A DNA stretch of 64,000 nucleotides from Streptomyces geranii (GTDB lineage: Bacteria; Actinomycetota; Actinomycetes; Streptomycetales; Streptomycetaceae), in contig NZ_PJME01000003.1 in the NCBI RefSeq assembly GCF_002954775.1, positions 186,001-250,000 of the forward strand, written 5' to 3'. Both the position numbers and the translations under genes were made by a program. Numbering within the stretch: the first letter of the stretch is position 1; each line of letters opens with the position of its first letter. The notes beneath the pieces are model-generated. The model was not told where the DNA came from and did no database searches. It worked only from the letters and a program-made list of their open reading frames with translations. Below, piece after piece: positions 1 to 11,620 of this stretch.

Positions 1-1170
1 GAGCGGGCGCTGCGGCCGGTCATGCGCAAGGAGCCCCGCGACGCCGTGGACTTCACCCAGTCCGACGTGTACGACGTGGCCAGGGCGCTGCGCCGCGACG
101 AGCCTAGGCAGCGCCACTTCGACTCCCGTTTCAGGGCGGGTCACTCCTCCCCGGCCGGGGAACTGCTGAGGGCGCGGCTGGCCGAGGCGATCGCCATCGT
201 CGAGGCCGATGCCCAGCCCTTCCTGCTGGCCGTCCCGACCGACGCCACGGGCGCGCTGGACGCCGCCGTACTCGTCCGGCGGCTCTCGGTGCTCGACGGG
301 CTCGGCATCGCACCCGCCCCGGTCGACCTCGCCCAGGCGCTCCTGCGCGTCACCCCGACCGCCGACGCGAAGGTGCTGGACGCGGCCGGGCGGCTGGACT
401 CCGACGCCGGTCGGCGGCTCGCCCACTGGCTGAGCGAGGGCGGCCTGCCGCACCCGGACACCGGCCACGAGGACGACACCCGGCCGGGCCGGCACCCGAC
501 GGACCTGGTGAGCCACCTCCACCCCGACCCGGTCCCCGGACCCCCACTGCTCCCGGCCGCCGAGACCCTGATCGGGCCGTACCGCAACGACGGTCTGTAC
601 GACCCGATGGTCCCCTTCTGGCTCGCCCAGCTGCCCCACCACCGCGAACTCGTCCTGGCCCGCGACTACTTCAGATACCGCGTCTCCATGCGCGGCTGGG
701 CCCACGCCCTGCCGTTCGCCGCGGAGTCCGGCGGCCCGGCGGGATTCGCCCTGCACCTGGCCGTGGCGTACACCCTCACCTACGACCAGCAGGGCGAGCG
801 CGACGCGGCGGTGGACGCGCTCCTCGTGCTCGCCGGGCGGGGACAGCTGGACACCGGTCTGCTCGGCCGGCAGCTCGCCGACCTGCTGCGCGCCAAGTGG
901 ATCGAGGCGAACCGGGTCACGGCCTCCCTGCGGACGGCGGCCGAGACAGGCGCGTACGCCACGATCTGGTCGGTGCTCGAAGCCGCCCTGCCCCCGCTGC
1001 TGCGCGACCCCGTGGTCCGGGGCACCGGAGCGCTGCTCGCCCTCGGCGTCGACTGCGCCTCCCGCAGCGCGGCGAAGGGCGGGATACCCGAGGTCACGAC
1101 GGCCGCCGCCCGCACCGGATCGAGCCAGGTGGTGAAGAACGCGCGGCTGCTGCGCGACGTACTGGGCTGA
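1..1170 (+). CDS. DUF6493-like protein, C-terminal part (5' end outside window)
   Basis: The reading frame is open from the first base and ends at a TGA at 1168-1170, so this is the 3' part of a longer gene; the ATG at 22 is internal to an open frame and need not be the start. About 389 residues are visible, with no signal peptide or membrane segment. The stretch 'TDATGALDAA..LVRRL' followed by 'APAPVDLAQALLRVTP' and a late 'LLRDPVVRGTGALLALGVDC' resemble, from memory, the C-terminal half of Streptomyces DUF6493 proteins, soluble proteins of unknown function often encoded near SWIM zinc-finger and VWA/MoxR genes. No catalytic motif is recognisable and I assign no function. The reading frame is secure; the family name is tentative. 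Confidence 0.75.
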   Translation, partial: ERALRPVMRKEPRDAVDFTQSDVYDVARALRRDEPRQRHFDSRFRAGHSSPAGELLRARLAEAIAIVEADAQPFLLAVPTDATGALDAAVLVRRLSVLDGLGIAPAPVDLAQALLRVTPTADAKVLDAAGRLDSDAGRRLAHWLSEGGLPHPDTGHEDDTRPGRHPTDLVSHLHPDPVPGPPLLPAAETLIGPYRNDGLYDPMVPFWLAQLPHHRELVLARDYFRYRVSMRGWAHALPFAAESGGPAGFALHLAVAYTLTYDQQGERDAAVDALLVLAGRGQLDTGLLGRQLADLLRAKWIEANRVTASLRTAAETGAYATIWSVLEAALPPLLRDPVVRGTGALLALGVDCASRSAAKGGIPEVTTAAARTGSSQVVKNARLLRDVLG

Positions 1171-1274
1171 GCGGCCGGACCCCGCGAAGGGCAGGGCGAG
1201 GCGGATGGCCGGGGCACGGTCGGCCACATCACACCGCGGCCGGGCATGACCATCCGCCACCCATGTACTAGAGT

Positions 1275-1292
1275 TATCTCGACATCGAGATA
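1275..1292. promoter_or_regulatory. Perfect 18-bp palindromic operator upstream of acnA
   Basis: TATCTCGACATCGAGATA consists of two 8-bp inverted arms around a CA centre. It lies 140-157 bp before the acnA start and just downstream of a possible -10 (TAGAGT, 1269-1274) with CATGAC at 1245-1250 as a possible -35. MarR/UrtR-family TamR of S. coelicolor is known to control aconitase and binds an 18-bp inverted repeat, so a TamR-like site is the best guess. The palindrome is seen; the regulator is inferred. Confidence 0.7.
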
Positions 1293-1330
1293 TCTGCCGG
1301 GCGTACCGCGGCCCACTCCACTGCCGGTCC

Positions 1331-1364
1331 AGCGGTAAGGCTTACCTAACTTAGCCTTACCTTA
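1331..1364. promoter_or_regulatory. Two tandem iron-box-like (DmdR/IdeR) sites upstream of acnA
   Basis: The 19-mers 1331-1349 and 1346-1364 each match 16 of 19 positions of the IdeR/DtxR consensus TWAGGTWAGSCTWACCTWA. They overlap by 4 bp and lie in the leader 68-101 bp before the acnA start. Tandem iron boxes are usual for iron-dependent repressors of this family (DmdR1 in Streptomyces). Iron control of aconitase, an Fe-S enzyme, is inferred from position and sequence only. Confidence 0.65.
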
Positions 1365-1365
1365 G

Positions 1366-4146
<2,781 letters not shown>

Positions 4147-4165
4147 GCGCTCCGGTACGGCAGTC

Positions 4166-4204
4166 GGGCCGCACCACCCGGGTAGGAAACGGGGGGTGCG
4201 GCCC
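4166..4204. terminator. Terminator between acnA and the convergent LuxR gene
   Basis: A 10-bp perfect stem (GGGCCGCACC at 4166-4175 pairing with 4195-4204) encloses a 19-nt loop. It lies 20 bp after the acnA stop and 29 bp from the 3' end of the convergent regulator, so it may serve both. Confidence 0.75.
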
Positions 4205-4232
4205 TTCGCGTGTGCTCGTACCCCTACACCCG

Positions 4233-5234
4233 CTACACCCAGCCCCGTTGCGCCGCCCGCACCCCCAGCTGGAACCGGCTCGCCGCCCCCAGCCGTTCCT
4301 GCAGCTCGCTCACCCGGCGCCGCAGGGTCCTCAGGCTCACCCCGAGATGGCGGGCCACCGCCTCGTCCTTCATCCCGGCCGCCAGCAACCGGGTCAACGT
4401 CCGCTCGCCCTCGGAGAGTTCACCCTCTCCGGTGCCCTGGCCCAGCGGGGTCGCCTGCTGCCAGGCCAGGTCGAACAGCTTCTGCAGCGCCTCCGTCACC
4501 GCCGAGTGCCGGACGACCACCGCGCAGTAGCCGCCCGCCTCGGACGCGGTCAGCGGAAGCATCGCCCGGCGCCCGTCGACCACCAGCAACTTGACCGGCA
4601 CCGAGGGCAACACCCGGGCCTGTTCGCCGAGTTCGACCATCTTCCAGGCGTGGTAGAGGACGTCGGGGTCCTCCAGGGCGGTCGCCGCGTACACCGTGCG
4701 GTAGACGATGCCCCGGCGGAGCAGATCGGACTGCAGGTCCAACTGCGGGGTGCGCGGGGCCAGATACGGGGGAGTGTCGAAGACGCACACTTCGTGCTCG
4801 GCGCGCGCGTACAGCTCTTCCAGCCGGGCCGCGTTGGCGCCCTCCCCGGAGACCACCTCGACCAGCCGGGACGGCTCCTCCCGCAGCAGGCCCGCCTCGT
4901 ACGAGGCGGCCATCTCCTCGGCGTTGGCGGCGAGCAGCTCGGACTCCGTCTCGCGCTGCCGGATCAGCGCGCGGATCGCCACCCTCGGGTCGACCGCGCG
5001 TAACCCGCCCATGGAGTCCGGCGGTTGCAGCAGTCCGAGCGCGAGCAGCCGGTTGCAGGACTCGCGGACCCGGCCCGGGGAGGCGCCGGTCAGCAGTGCC
5101 CAGCCGGCCGCGCCCGCGTCGGGCTGATGGAGGACCGACTGGTACACCAGCTCGTCGAAGGCGGAGACCCCCACCGCGGCCCAGGGGCTCGCGGCAGGGG
5201 TCCGCCCCGCAGTGTCATATGCCGTGTTAACCAT
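4233..5234 (-). CDS. LuxR-family regulator with TrmB-like N-terminus; contains a TTA codon
   Basis: A 333-residue cytoplasmic DNA-binding protein. Residues about 20-80 resemble a TrmB/winged-helix sensor ('ELVYQSVLHQPDAGAAGWALL', here shortened from a longer match), the middle (about 110-260) resembles the effector region of such regulators, and residues about 275-330 form a LuxR helix-turn-helix ('LTRLLAAGMKDEAVARHLGV' then 'SLRTLRRRVSELQERLG'). No receiver domain is present. Codon 78 is TTA (read at 5001-5003 on the minus strand), so translation probably depends on the bldA tRNA and is delayed until development. It lies directly downstream of, and in the same direction as, the secreted subtilisin gene, separated by 84 bp. 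The target genes are unknown; control of the neighbouring protease is a guess. Confidence 0.9.
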   Translation of the reverse strand: MVNTAYDTAGRTPAASPWAAVGVSAFDELVYQSVLHQPDAGAAGWALLTGASPGRVRESCNRLLALGLLQPPDSMGGLRAVDPRVAIRALIRQRETESELLAANAEEMAASYEAGLLREEPSRLVEVVSGEGANAARLEELYARAEHEVCVFDTPPYLAPRTPQLDLQSDLLRRGIVYRTVYAATALEDPDVLYHAWKMVELGEQARVLPSVPVKLLVVDGRRAMLPLTASEAGGYCAVVVRHSAVTEALQKLFDLAWQQATPLGQGTGEGELSEGERTLTRLLAAGMKDEAVARHLGVSLRTLRRRVSELQERLGAASRFQLGVRAAQRGWV

Positions 5235-5318
5235 GCCACGGCACGCTAGAGGATCCTTGTTAAGAGCGAGGCACTGGCGACGGGAGTTACTTCGGTAGCA
5301 ACCCCCTTATTTCCGTGG

Positions 5319-8300
5319 CTACTTCAGACCGAACGCCCTCAGCACCGTCTGGTCGATGCCGTTGCCGGCCCGGTCGGTGGCCCGCACCCGCAGGGACACC
5401 GACTCGGCGCCCTTCGCGGCCTTGAACCGGACCTCGCCGCTCTTGACCCGCACTTCCTTCCAGGTGGTGCCGTCGTCGAAGGACACCCAGGCCTTCAGGC
5501 TGCGGGCCTTGACGCTTCCCAGCTGGTCGGAGACCGGCAGCGCGACCGCCAACTCCTGCTTGCGCTCGGCCCGGTTGAGCAGGTCGAGGCCCTTCGGGGC
5601 GATCCCGACGGTGAGGACCGGCAGGGCCGTCCCGGTGTCGGTGTGCGCCGAGTCGAAGGTCCACTCGGTGTGCGTGGACGTGGAGTACTTGGCCCACTCC
5701 GCCCGGCGCTGCACATCCAGGTCGAAGCGGTACGAGGCCTTGCCCGCCGGGACGTCGAACACGCCGTACCCGCCGAACGTCGAGTCGCCGACCAGCTGCC
5801 CGTCCGCGTAGAGCTTGCCTTTCGCGGTGCTGTCGGTGCCGTTGATGTATCCGTAGTGACCCGGCGTGGAGTCGGTCAACTCCGCCACCGACATGGTGAG
5901 TTTGTCGCCGGTGCGCTCGGACAGGCCGTACTCCTCACTCGTCCCCGGGCGGATGACCTGACGCAGCCAGTTCTCGGTCTTCTTCTCCGTGCCCGCCTTG
6001 TCGAAGGTCCGCAGCGGGCTCCACTGGCCCCTGAAGGTGTTCCAGTTGGGGTAGACGGTGTGCCAGGTACGGGTGTCGGGGTCGACGTAGTAGTACTCGT
6101 CGCGTTCCGTGCCCAGCTGCAGGTACTTGCTGCTCTCGATGCCGAAGAGCTGCCAGGGGCGGAAGGTGTACAGGGCGTCCGCGCCGGTCTCGTCGGCCGT
6201 CGCCCCGTAGTAACGGGCGTGCCGCTTCACGGTGTTGGACTTGTCCAGGCTGTACGTCTGGTCGGCGGCGATGGAACCGCTCTGCGCGACGAGCACGTTG
6301 TAGACGTACGGACTGACCGGTGTGCCGCTCAGCTTGAGCGTGACCTTCTTGCCGGTCTTCAGCAGGCCGGTGAGCTTGGCGCCCTCCTCGCCGGTGGCGA
6401 TCATGACCGGGACGGTGGTCGCGCGGTCCACGGCCTCGATCCAGAAGCCGGGGTTGTCGCGGTACACGATGAGGTAACCCGCGCCTGCCTTGGTCGCGTT
6501 GTCCAGAGCGCTCTGTGCGCGGTCCGTGGCGCCGACCCTGACCACCGCGACCTTGCCCTTGACGTCGAGGCCCGCGAAGTCGGCCTCGGTGCCGGCGCCC
6601 GCGTCCACCGCGCGGACCTGATGGGTGCCGCTGATCTTCAGCGGGAAGCCGTTGTAGGTCTGGGAGTGGTAGAGCGAGGACAGCTCCGTCTTCGCCGGGC
6701 TCGTGACGCTCGCCGTCAACTCCTGCTCGTACAGCCGGAATTTGGCGGAGAACTCCAGGGAACCCTCGGTGACCTGCTCGGTCGGCGACACATAGACGTG
6801 GTCGGTCCAGAAGCCCTGGCTGTAGGTGAGGCCCCAGCTGTTGGCCGCCCCCTCGCGGTGCACACTGGTGCTGAAGCCCTGGAACTCGGAGTTCTGCCTG
6901 GTCTCCGGCTTGATCTCCACCGCCTTGCGGGCGTCGAGGACGACCGCCGTGTCCGCGCCCACCTTGATCTCGGGGCTGGTGACGACCGAGGTGCCGACGG
7001 CCACGCCGCCCGCGTCCCGGTCCGGGATCCAGGTCGAGATGGCGTACGTACCCGCCGGGACCTGCCAGGTCCAGCCGGTGCCGAGGAAGCCGTACTCGTC
7101 GGGGATGCCGTTGTTCAGCTCCATCAGCGTGTAGATCGAGCCGCCGGTGGGCGCCTTGCCGTCCCGGCCCAGCAGGGAGACCTTGAGGTCGTAGGTCTTC
7201 GGGGCCTTCTCGAAGCCGACGCCCGTGGTCACCCGGACGCCTGCGCCGGTCGCCGTGATGTGGCCCGTGTACCGGCCGTCGGCCTGCGCCGCCGGGTCGA
7301 CCGTGACCGGGACCGTCGCCGTGCCCTTGGCGGGAACGGTCACCGTGCCGACGCCCGGCGCGGCTGCGGCGAGGGAGGACGAGATCGTCAACTCCACCGC
7401 CTGGTCGGTGGTGTTGGTGTACGTGACGTCCTTGCCGACGACGCCGGAGTCACCGTCCTGGAACTCGCCGAAGCTCAGCGCCGAGGTCCCGAACACGCCC
7501 TGCCCGACCGCCCGTACGGCGTCCACCCGGCCGTCGCCCTGCTCGAACACGGAGTTGACGTCGTTGGTCCTCGCCGTGCTGGCCAGGGACTGCTTGAGCT
7601 GCTCGCCCGTCCAGTCCGGATGAGCCTGCGCGACCAGCGCCGCCGCGCCCGCGACATGCGGGGTCGCCATCGACGTACCGCTCGCCGCCGTGTAGTAGTC
7701 GTCGACGGGCGTGCCGCCGGGCATGCTGGTGCCGGCGGCGCGGGCCGCCGTGATGGCCACCCCCGGCGCGGTGATCTCCGGCTTGGCCGCGAAGTCACCG
7801 GGGCGCGGGCCACGGCTGGAGAACGGCGCCAGCTTGTCGGACTTGTCGACCGCGCCGACCGTCAGCGCCGAGTCGGCGATGCCCGGAGTGCCCACGGTCT
7901 GCTCGGAGGGGCCCGCGTTGCCCGACGCGATCACGAACAGCGTGCCGGTGGACGCGGACAGCTCGTCGACGGTCTCACTGAGCACGTCGGACGCGCCGGT
8001 CGCCGTACCGCCCAACGACATCGAGACGATCCGCGCGCCCGAGTGCGCCGCCCACTCCATGCCCGCGATGATCCAGGAGGACTGCCCCCGGCCGTCGTTG
8101 CCCAGCACCTTGCCGACCAGCAGCTCCGCGCCCGGGGCAACCCCCTTGAGCCGGCCGTCCGAGGCCGCGCCCGAACCGACGATCGTGGACGCCACATGCG
8201 TACCGTGACCGTGGCCGTCCTGCACCGCCTGGTCCGGTACGAAGCTCGTCGACTCCGCGATCTTCCCCGCGAGGTCCGGGTGCCCGGTGTCCACGCCCGT

Positions 8301-8999
8301 GTCCAGGACCGCGATCTTGACGCCCTTGCCGTCGTAGCCCGACTTCCACACCTCGGGTGCGCCGATCTGCGGCACGCTCACATCCAGGGACGCCGTCACC
8401 TGGGCGTCCAGCCAGAGCTTGTCGATGCCCTCGCCGAGCTGCTTCGCGGCCTTCGCGGTGGGCTCGGTGCCGAGGGCCGGGGCGATGTCCGTCCAGAAGG
8501 CGCTGGTCTTCCTCGCGCTCAGCGCTGCGCCGTCGATCCCGGGCAGCGCGAGCGTCCGGCGCGCGCCCTCGGGGGTCGAACCGCCCCTGCTGTAGGTGGC
8601 GATGACGGGAGTGGCGCCGGTCCTCGCGTCCGAGTAGCCCTGCTCGACCAGCTGGGTGACGTTGAACAGGGCCGGGTCGAGGCGGCCCGCCTGGATCAGC
8701 GGGATCGCGTCCGTCGGCAGGACGCTGACCTCGCCGTTCTTCTCGCTGGACAGGAAGGTGGCCGCCTCGCGGCCCTGGCCGCGCCGGACGTCGACGGCGC
8801 TTCTGCCGTCCGCCCCCGCGCTGAGGGAAACGATGTCGCCGGTGATGAGGGTGACGGTCTGCGCCGAAGTGGCGGCTGTGCCGGGGCCCTTGGGGGTGGT
8901 GGTGACCGGAGACACCGGGCCGGCCGCCGCGGGCGTGATCGCGCCCGCGACCAGCCCGGCCGCGCCTGCCACGGCCCAGAGGGCATGGAGTCTTCGCAT
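5319..8999 (-). CDS. Large secreted subtilisin-like serine protease (S8)
   Basis: A 1226-residue exported protease. A Sec signal occupies about residues 1-26 (MRRLHALWAVAGAAG... ending 'TPAAA'). The S8 catalytic domain spans about 220-480: Asp233 in 'VLDTGVDTGHPD', His265 in 'GHGHGTHVA', oxyanion Asn361 in 'IASGNAGP' and Ser443 in 'SGTSMATPHVAG'. The region before it (about 45-200) is a long propeptide-like segment. Beyond it, about 510-600 looks like an Ig-like beta domain; a PA-like segment follows (about 840-900, 'GKVAVVRVGATDRAQ'), and the C-terminus has beta-sandwich character. The start is preceded by GGAGG. It is divergent from a two-component system across 242 bp and upstream of a TTA-containing regulator, so developmental control is plausible. 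Related enzymes are the large Streptomyces S8 peptidases of about 1100-1250 residues; substrate unknown. Confidence 0.95.
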   Translation of the reverse strand: MRRLHALWAVAGAAGLVAGAITPAAAGPVSPVTTTPKGPGTAATSAQTVTLITGDIVSLSAGADGRSAVDVRRGQGREAATFLSSEKNGEVSVLPTDAIPLIQAGRLDPALFNVTQLVEQGYSDARTGATPVIATYSRGGSTPEGARRTLALPGIDGAALSARKTSAFWTDIAPALGTEPTAKAAKQLGEGIDKLWLDAQVTASLDVSVPQIGAPEVWKSGYDGKGVKIAVLDTGVDTGHPDLAGKIAESTSFVPDQAVQDGHGHGTHVASTIVGSGAASDGRLKGVAPGAELLVGKVLGNDGRGQSSWIIAGMEWAAHSGARIVSMSLGGTATGASDVLSETVDELSASTGTLFVIASGNAGPSEQTVGTPGIADSALTVGAVDKSDKLAPFSSRGPRPGDFAAKPEITAPGVAITAARAAGTSMPGGTPVDDYYTAASGTSMATPHVAGAAALVAQAHPDWTGEQLKQSLASTARTNDVNSVFEQGDGRVDAVRAVGQGVFGTSALSFGEFQDGDSGVVGKDVTYTNTTDQAVELTISSSLAAAAPGVGTVTVPAKGTATVPVTVDPAAQADGRYTGHITATGAGVRVTTGVGFEKAPKTYDLKVSLLGRDGKAPTGGSIYTLMELNNGIPDEYGFLGTGWTWQVPAGTYAISTWIPDRDAGGVAVGTSVVTSPEIKVGADTAVVLDARKAVEIKPETRQNSEFQGFSTSVHREGAANSWGLTYSQGFWTDHVYVSPTEQVTEGSLEFSAKFRLYEQELTASVTSPAKTELSSLYHSQTYNGFPLKISGTHQVRAVDAGAGTEADFAGLDVKGKVAVVRVGATDRAQSALDNATKAGAGYLIVYRDNPGFWIEAVDRATTVPVMIATGEEGAKLTGLLKTGKKVTLKLSGTPVSPYVYNVLVAQSGSIAADQTYSLDKSNTVKRHARYYGATADETGADALYTFRPWQLFGIESSKYLQLGTERDEYYYVDPDTRTWHTVYPNWNTFRGQWSPLRTFDKAGTEKKTENWLRQVIRPGTSEEYGLSERTGDKLTMSVAELTDSTPGHYGYINGTDSTAKGKLYADGQLVGDSTFGGYGVFDVPAGKASYRFDLDVQRRAEWAKYSTSTHTEWTFDSAHTDTGTALPVLTVGIAPKGLDLLNRAERKQELAVALPVSDQLGSVKARSLKAWVSFDDGTTWKEVRVKSGEVRFKAAKGAESVSLRVRATDRAGNGIDQTVLRAFGLK

Positions 9000-9241
9000 G
9001 GGTGGAGGTCCTCCCCTGAACGCTCGAACTCTGAGAACGCTTCCGGCCTGGTGAGCGGAAGCCAGTGATCAGAGTGGGCGCCGCACGGAATGGGGCTCAA
9101 GGGATTCGTGTGGCCGGGGAGTGCCAATGCCGCCTTCGGTCAAGGCAGTTGACCTCGTCCGAGGCCCCCGGGCGGCCGTCCCACGGCCGTCGCCCAGCTT
9201 GAACACAGGATTCCCCCAGGAAACCGGGACACGATCAGGAC

Positions 9242-9967
9242 ATGTCTGGCACTTCTGGGGTTCGCTGCGGTCATGTCCGGGTGCTGATCGTCGACGACGA
9301 ACCGGCGCTCACGGAACTGCTCTGCGTCGCCGTCACCGAGGCGGGCTGGCGGCCCTACCCGGCCCTCGACGGCGAGAGCGCGCTGCGCGTCGCCCGCTCC
9401 TCGGCTCCGCACGCCGTCGTCCTCGACGGCATGCTGCCCGACCTCGACGGCCTCCAGGTGCTGCGCAGACTGCGCTACGAGAGCCCCCGGCTCCCCGTGC
9501 TCATGCTCACCGCCCGCGACGCCCTCGAACACCGGCTCGACGGACTGGAGGCGGGCGCCGACGACTACGTCACCAAGCCGTTCTCCCTGGAGGAGGTCGT
9601 CCTGCGGCTGCGCGGACTGCTCCGCCGCTGCGGCGCCGAACAGACCCGCACCGACGACTCCGTACGCGTCCTCGGCGACCTCGTCGTCACCGAGGAGACC
9701 CGCGAGGTGCACCGCGACGGCACGCCCGTCCAGCTCACCGCCAAGGAGTTCGACCTGCTCAGCCTGCTGATGGGCCATCCACGCCAGGTGCTGAGCAAGA
9801 GCCAGATCCTCGACCACGTCTGGACCAGCGGCTTCGACAGCGGCGACAACCTCGTCGAGGTCTACATCTCCAGTCTGCGCCGCAAGATCGACAAGGGCCG
9901 GGCCCCGATGATCCACACCGTGCGCGGACTCGGGTACGCCATCAGGGCGGGGGAGGACGGGAGATGA
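9242..9967 (+). CDS. OmpR/PhoB-type response regulator
   Basis: A 241-residue two-component response regulator. The receiver (about 12-125) has the acidic pair Asp18/Asp19 in 'LIVDDEP', phospho-acceptor Asp62 in 'VVLDGMLPDLDG', Thr90 and Lys112 in 'YVTKPF'. The C-terminal winged helix (about 145-238) shows 'LTAKEFDLLSLLM' and 'VEVYISSLRRKID'. The first dozen residues precede the receiver, so a GTG further in could be the true start; the ATG at 9242 has only a weak AGGA ahead. It overlaps the kinase gene by 4 bp (ATGA), so the pair is translationally coupled. The promoter region is shared with the divergent subtilisin gene. The signal sensed is unknown. Confidence 0.95.
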   Translation: MSGTSGVRCGHVRVLIVDDEPALTELLCVAVTEAGWRPYPALDGESALRVARSSAPHAVVLDGMLPDLDGLQVLRRLRYESPRLPVLMLTARDALEHRLDGLEAGADDYVTKPFSLEEVVLRLRGLLRRCGAEQTRTDDSVRVLGDLVVTEETREVHRDGTPVQLTAKEFDLLSLLMGHPRQVLSKSQILDHVWTSGFDSGDNLVEVYISSLRRKIDKGRAPMIHTVRGLGYAIRAGEDGR

Positions 9968-11475
9968 CCGTACGACTGCGCGGGCGCTCACTGCGGACCC
10001 GGCTGCTGTTCTTCATCGGGGTCACCCTGGCCGTCGTGTGCGGCGCCATGGCGGTCACCACGATCTACGCCCAGGAGAGGTACCTGCTGGGCAGCCTCGA
10101 CGACCGCGTCGCCAACGCCGTCGCGCGCAGCCAGGGCGGCGCGCGGCTCCACCCGGAGCAGGACACCAACCTCGGCTTCCTCAACGAGAGCGGCCAGCCC
10201 GCCGGAACCCTGGCCGCCCGGCTCGGCGCCGACGGCTCCCTGCTCACCGCCCAGGTCGTCGCCCAGGACGCGGCGCCCCGGGACCTGACCCCCGTCCAGC
10301 GGGCGGCGCTCTCCGGCATCAGGGCCGACGGCACCATGCACACCCGTACCGTGCCGGGCCTCGGCACCTACCGGATCACGGCGATCGGCGGCCACGGCGA
10401 CCGCGGGGTCCGGGTGCTGACCGGGCTGCCGATGGACGACGTCCAGAACATGATCCGGGGCCTGGTCGTCGTCGAGGCCGTGGTGGCGGCGGTCGGACTG
10501 ACGATCGCGGGCTGCCTCTGCGCGGTCGTCATACGACGTCAACTGCGGCCCCTGGGCCGGGTCGCCGCCACCGCCGTCGAGGTCTCGCGGGCACCGCTGG
10601 GCCGGGGCGCGGTCGTCGGCCTCACCCGCGTCCCGGAACGCGACACCGACCCCGAGAGCGAGGCAGGACAGGTCGGCGCCGCCCTCAACAAGATGATCGA
10701 CCACGTCGAGTCGTCCCTCGCCGAACGCCAGGCCGGCGAGGAACGCATGCGGCGCTTCCTGGCCGACGCCAGCCATGAACTCCGTACCCCGCTCGCCTCG
10801 ATCGCCGGATACGCCGAACTCATGAACCGGGGTACGCAGCGGATCGAGCCCGCGATGGCCTGGCGGCGGGTGTCGGCGGAGTCGGCGCGGATGACGGGCC
10901 TGGTCGAGGACCTGCTGCTGCTCGCCCGGCTCGACGAGGGACGGCCCCTGCAGTCGGCCGAGGTGGACCTCGCGGCGGTGGTCGCCGAGGCGGTGTGGGA
11001 CGCGCGGGCGGCCGGCGCGAACCACAACTGGCAGCTCGCCCTGCTCGTCGACTCCCCGGCCCTGGTCGCGGGCGACGAGGCCCGGCTGCACCAGGTGCTG
11101 GCCAACCTGCTCGCCAACGCCCGCGTGCACACCCCCGCCGGTACGACGGTGGTGGCCTCGGTCGAGACGGTCGGCGAGCGCTGCGTGGTCCGCGTCCGCG
11201 ACGACGGCCCCGGCATCCCGCCGCACCTGCTCCCGTCGGTCTTCGAACGCTTCACCCGGGCCGACGTCTCCCGCTCCCGCACCGACCCCCGGGACGGCGG
11301 CTCGGGCCTCGGCCTCGCCATCGTCACGGCGATCGTGACGGCGCACGGGGGCCGCATCGACGTCGAAAGCGTCCCGGGGCACACGGAGTTCACCATCGAC
11401 CTGCCCAGCGTGCGGCCGACGGCGGTGCCCGCTCTTCAGTTTTCCCTCAGGTACAGCCCGCACAGTCGTCAATGA
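9964..11475 (+). CDS. Membrane sensor histidine kinase
   Basis: A 503-residue kinase, partner of the overlapping response regulator. Membrane segments lie at about 12-35 and 164-190 and flank an extracellular sensor region of about 130 residues. A HAMP linker (about 192-255) is followed by the HisKA domain with His271 in 'DASHELRTPLASIAGY'. The HATPase region shows the N box ('NLLANARVH'), G1 ('DDGPGI') and G2 ('GGSGLGLAI'). The start is the ATG at 9964, inside the regulator's stop; the frame is open further upstream but without support. A very stable hairpin follows the stop by 43 bp. All residues needed for autophosphorylation are present. Confidence 0.95.
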   Translation: MTVRLRGRSLRTRLLFFIGVTLAVVCGAMAVTTIYAQERYLLGSLDDRVANAVARSQGGARLHPEQDTNLGFLNESGQPAGTLAARLGADGSLLTAQVVAQDAAPRDLTPVQRAALSGIRADGTMHTRTVPGLGTYRITAIGGHGDRGVRVLTGLPMDDVQNMIRGLVVVEAVVAAVGLTIAGCLCAVVIRRQLRPLGRVAATAVEVSRAPLGRGAVVGLTRVPERDTDPESEAGQVGAALNKMIDHVESSLAERQAGEERMRRFLADASHELRTPLASIAGYAELMNRGTQRIEPAMAWRRVSAESARMTGLVEDLLLLARLDEGRPLQSAEVDLAAVVAEAVWDARAAGANHNWQLALLVDSPALVAGDEARLHQVLANLLANARVHTPAGTTVVASVETVGERCVVRVRDDGPGIPPHLLPSVFERFTRADVSRSRTDPRDGGSGLGLAIVTAIVTAHGGRIDVESVPGHTEFTIDLPSVRPTAVPALQFSLRYSPHSRQ

Positions 11476-11518
11476 CGGCCGAGAGGAGCCTCATTGAACC
11501 GAACGGTTTTCTGTCATG

Positions 11519-11552
11519 ACGAGAGCCGCACCCATCAGGGTGCGGCTCTCGT
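11519..11552. terminator. Terminator after the two-component operon
   Basis: A 15-bp perfect stem (11519-11533 with 11538-11552) with an ATCA tetraloop, 43 bp after the kinase stop and well before the LPMO promoter. No T-run follows, as is common in Streptomyces. Confidence 0.85.
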
Positions 11553-11606
11553 GCGTCAGCCGTTTACAACGGCACCGCACGGCGCTAGCTTCGAGAGGGA
11601 GTGAGG

Positions 11607-11620
11607 TGGGAGCGCTCCCA
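11607..11620. promoter_or_regulatory. Perfect CebR operator upstream of the LPMO gene
   Basis: TGGGAGCGCTCCCA is an exact copy of the 14-bp palindrome known to bind CebR, the LacI-family repressor released by cello-oligosaccharides in Streptomyces. It lies 173 bp before the LPMO start. A degenerate second copy with a 5-bp instead of 4-bp centre (GGGA/TCCC arms) lies at 11646-11660. Confidence 0.85.

Noticed and set aside
9039..9062. 7-bp inverted repeat between the subtilisin and two-component genes
   Set aside because: Too short to distinguish from chance in GC-rich DNA; no regulator suggested.
5643..9068. 1141-codon open frame antisense to the subtilisin gene
   Set aside because: Arg/Gly/Val-rich shadow of a gene with an intact catalytic triad; no domain or ribosome site.
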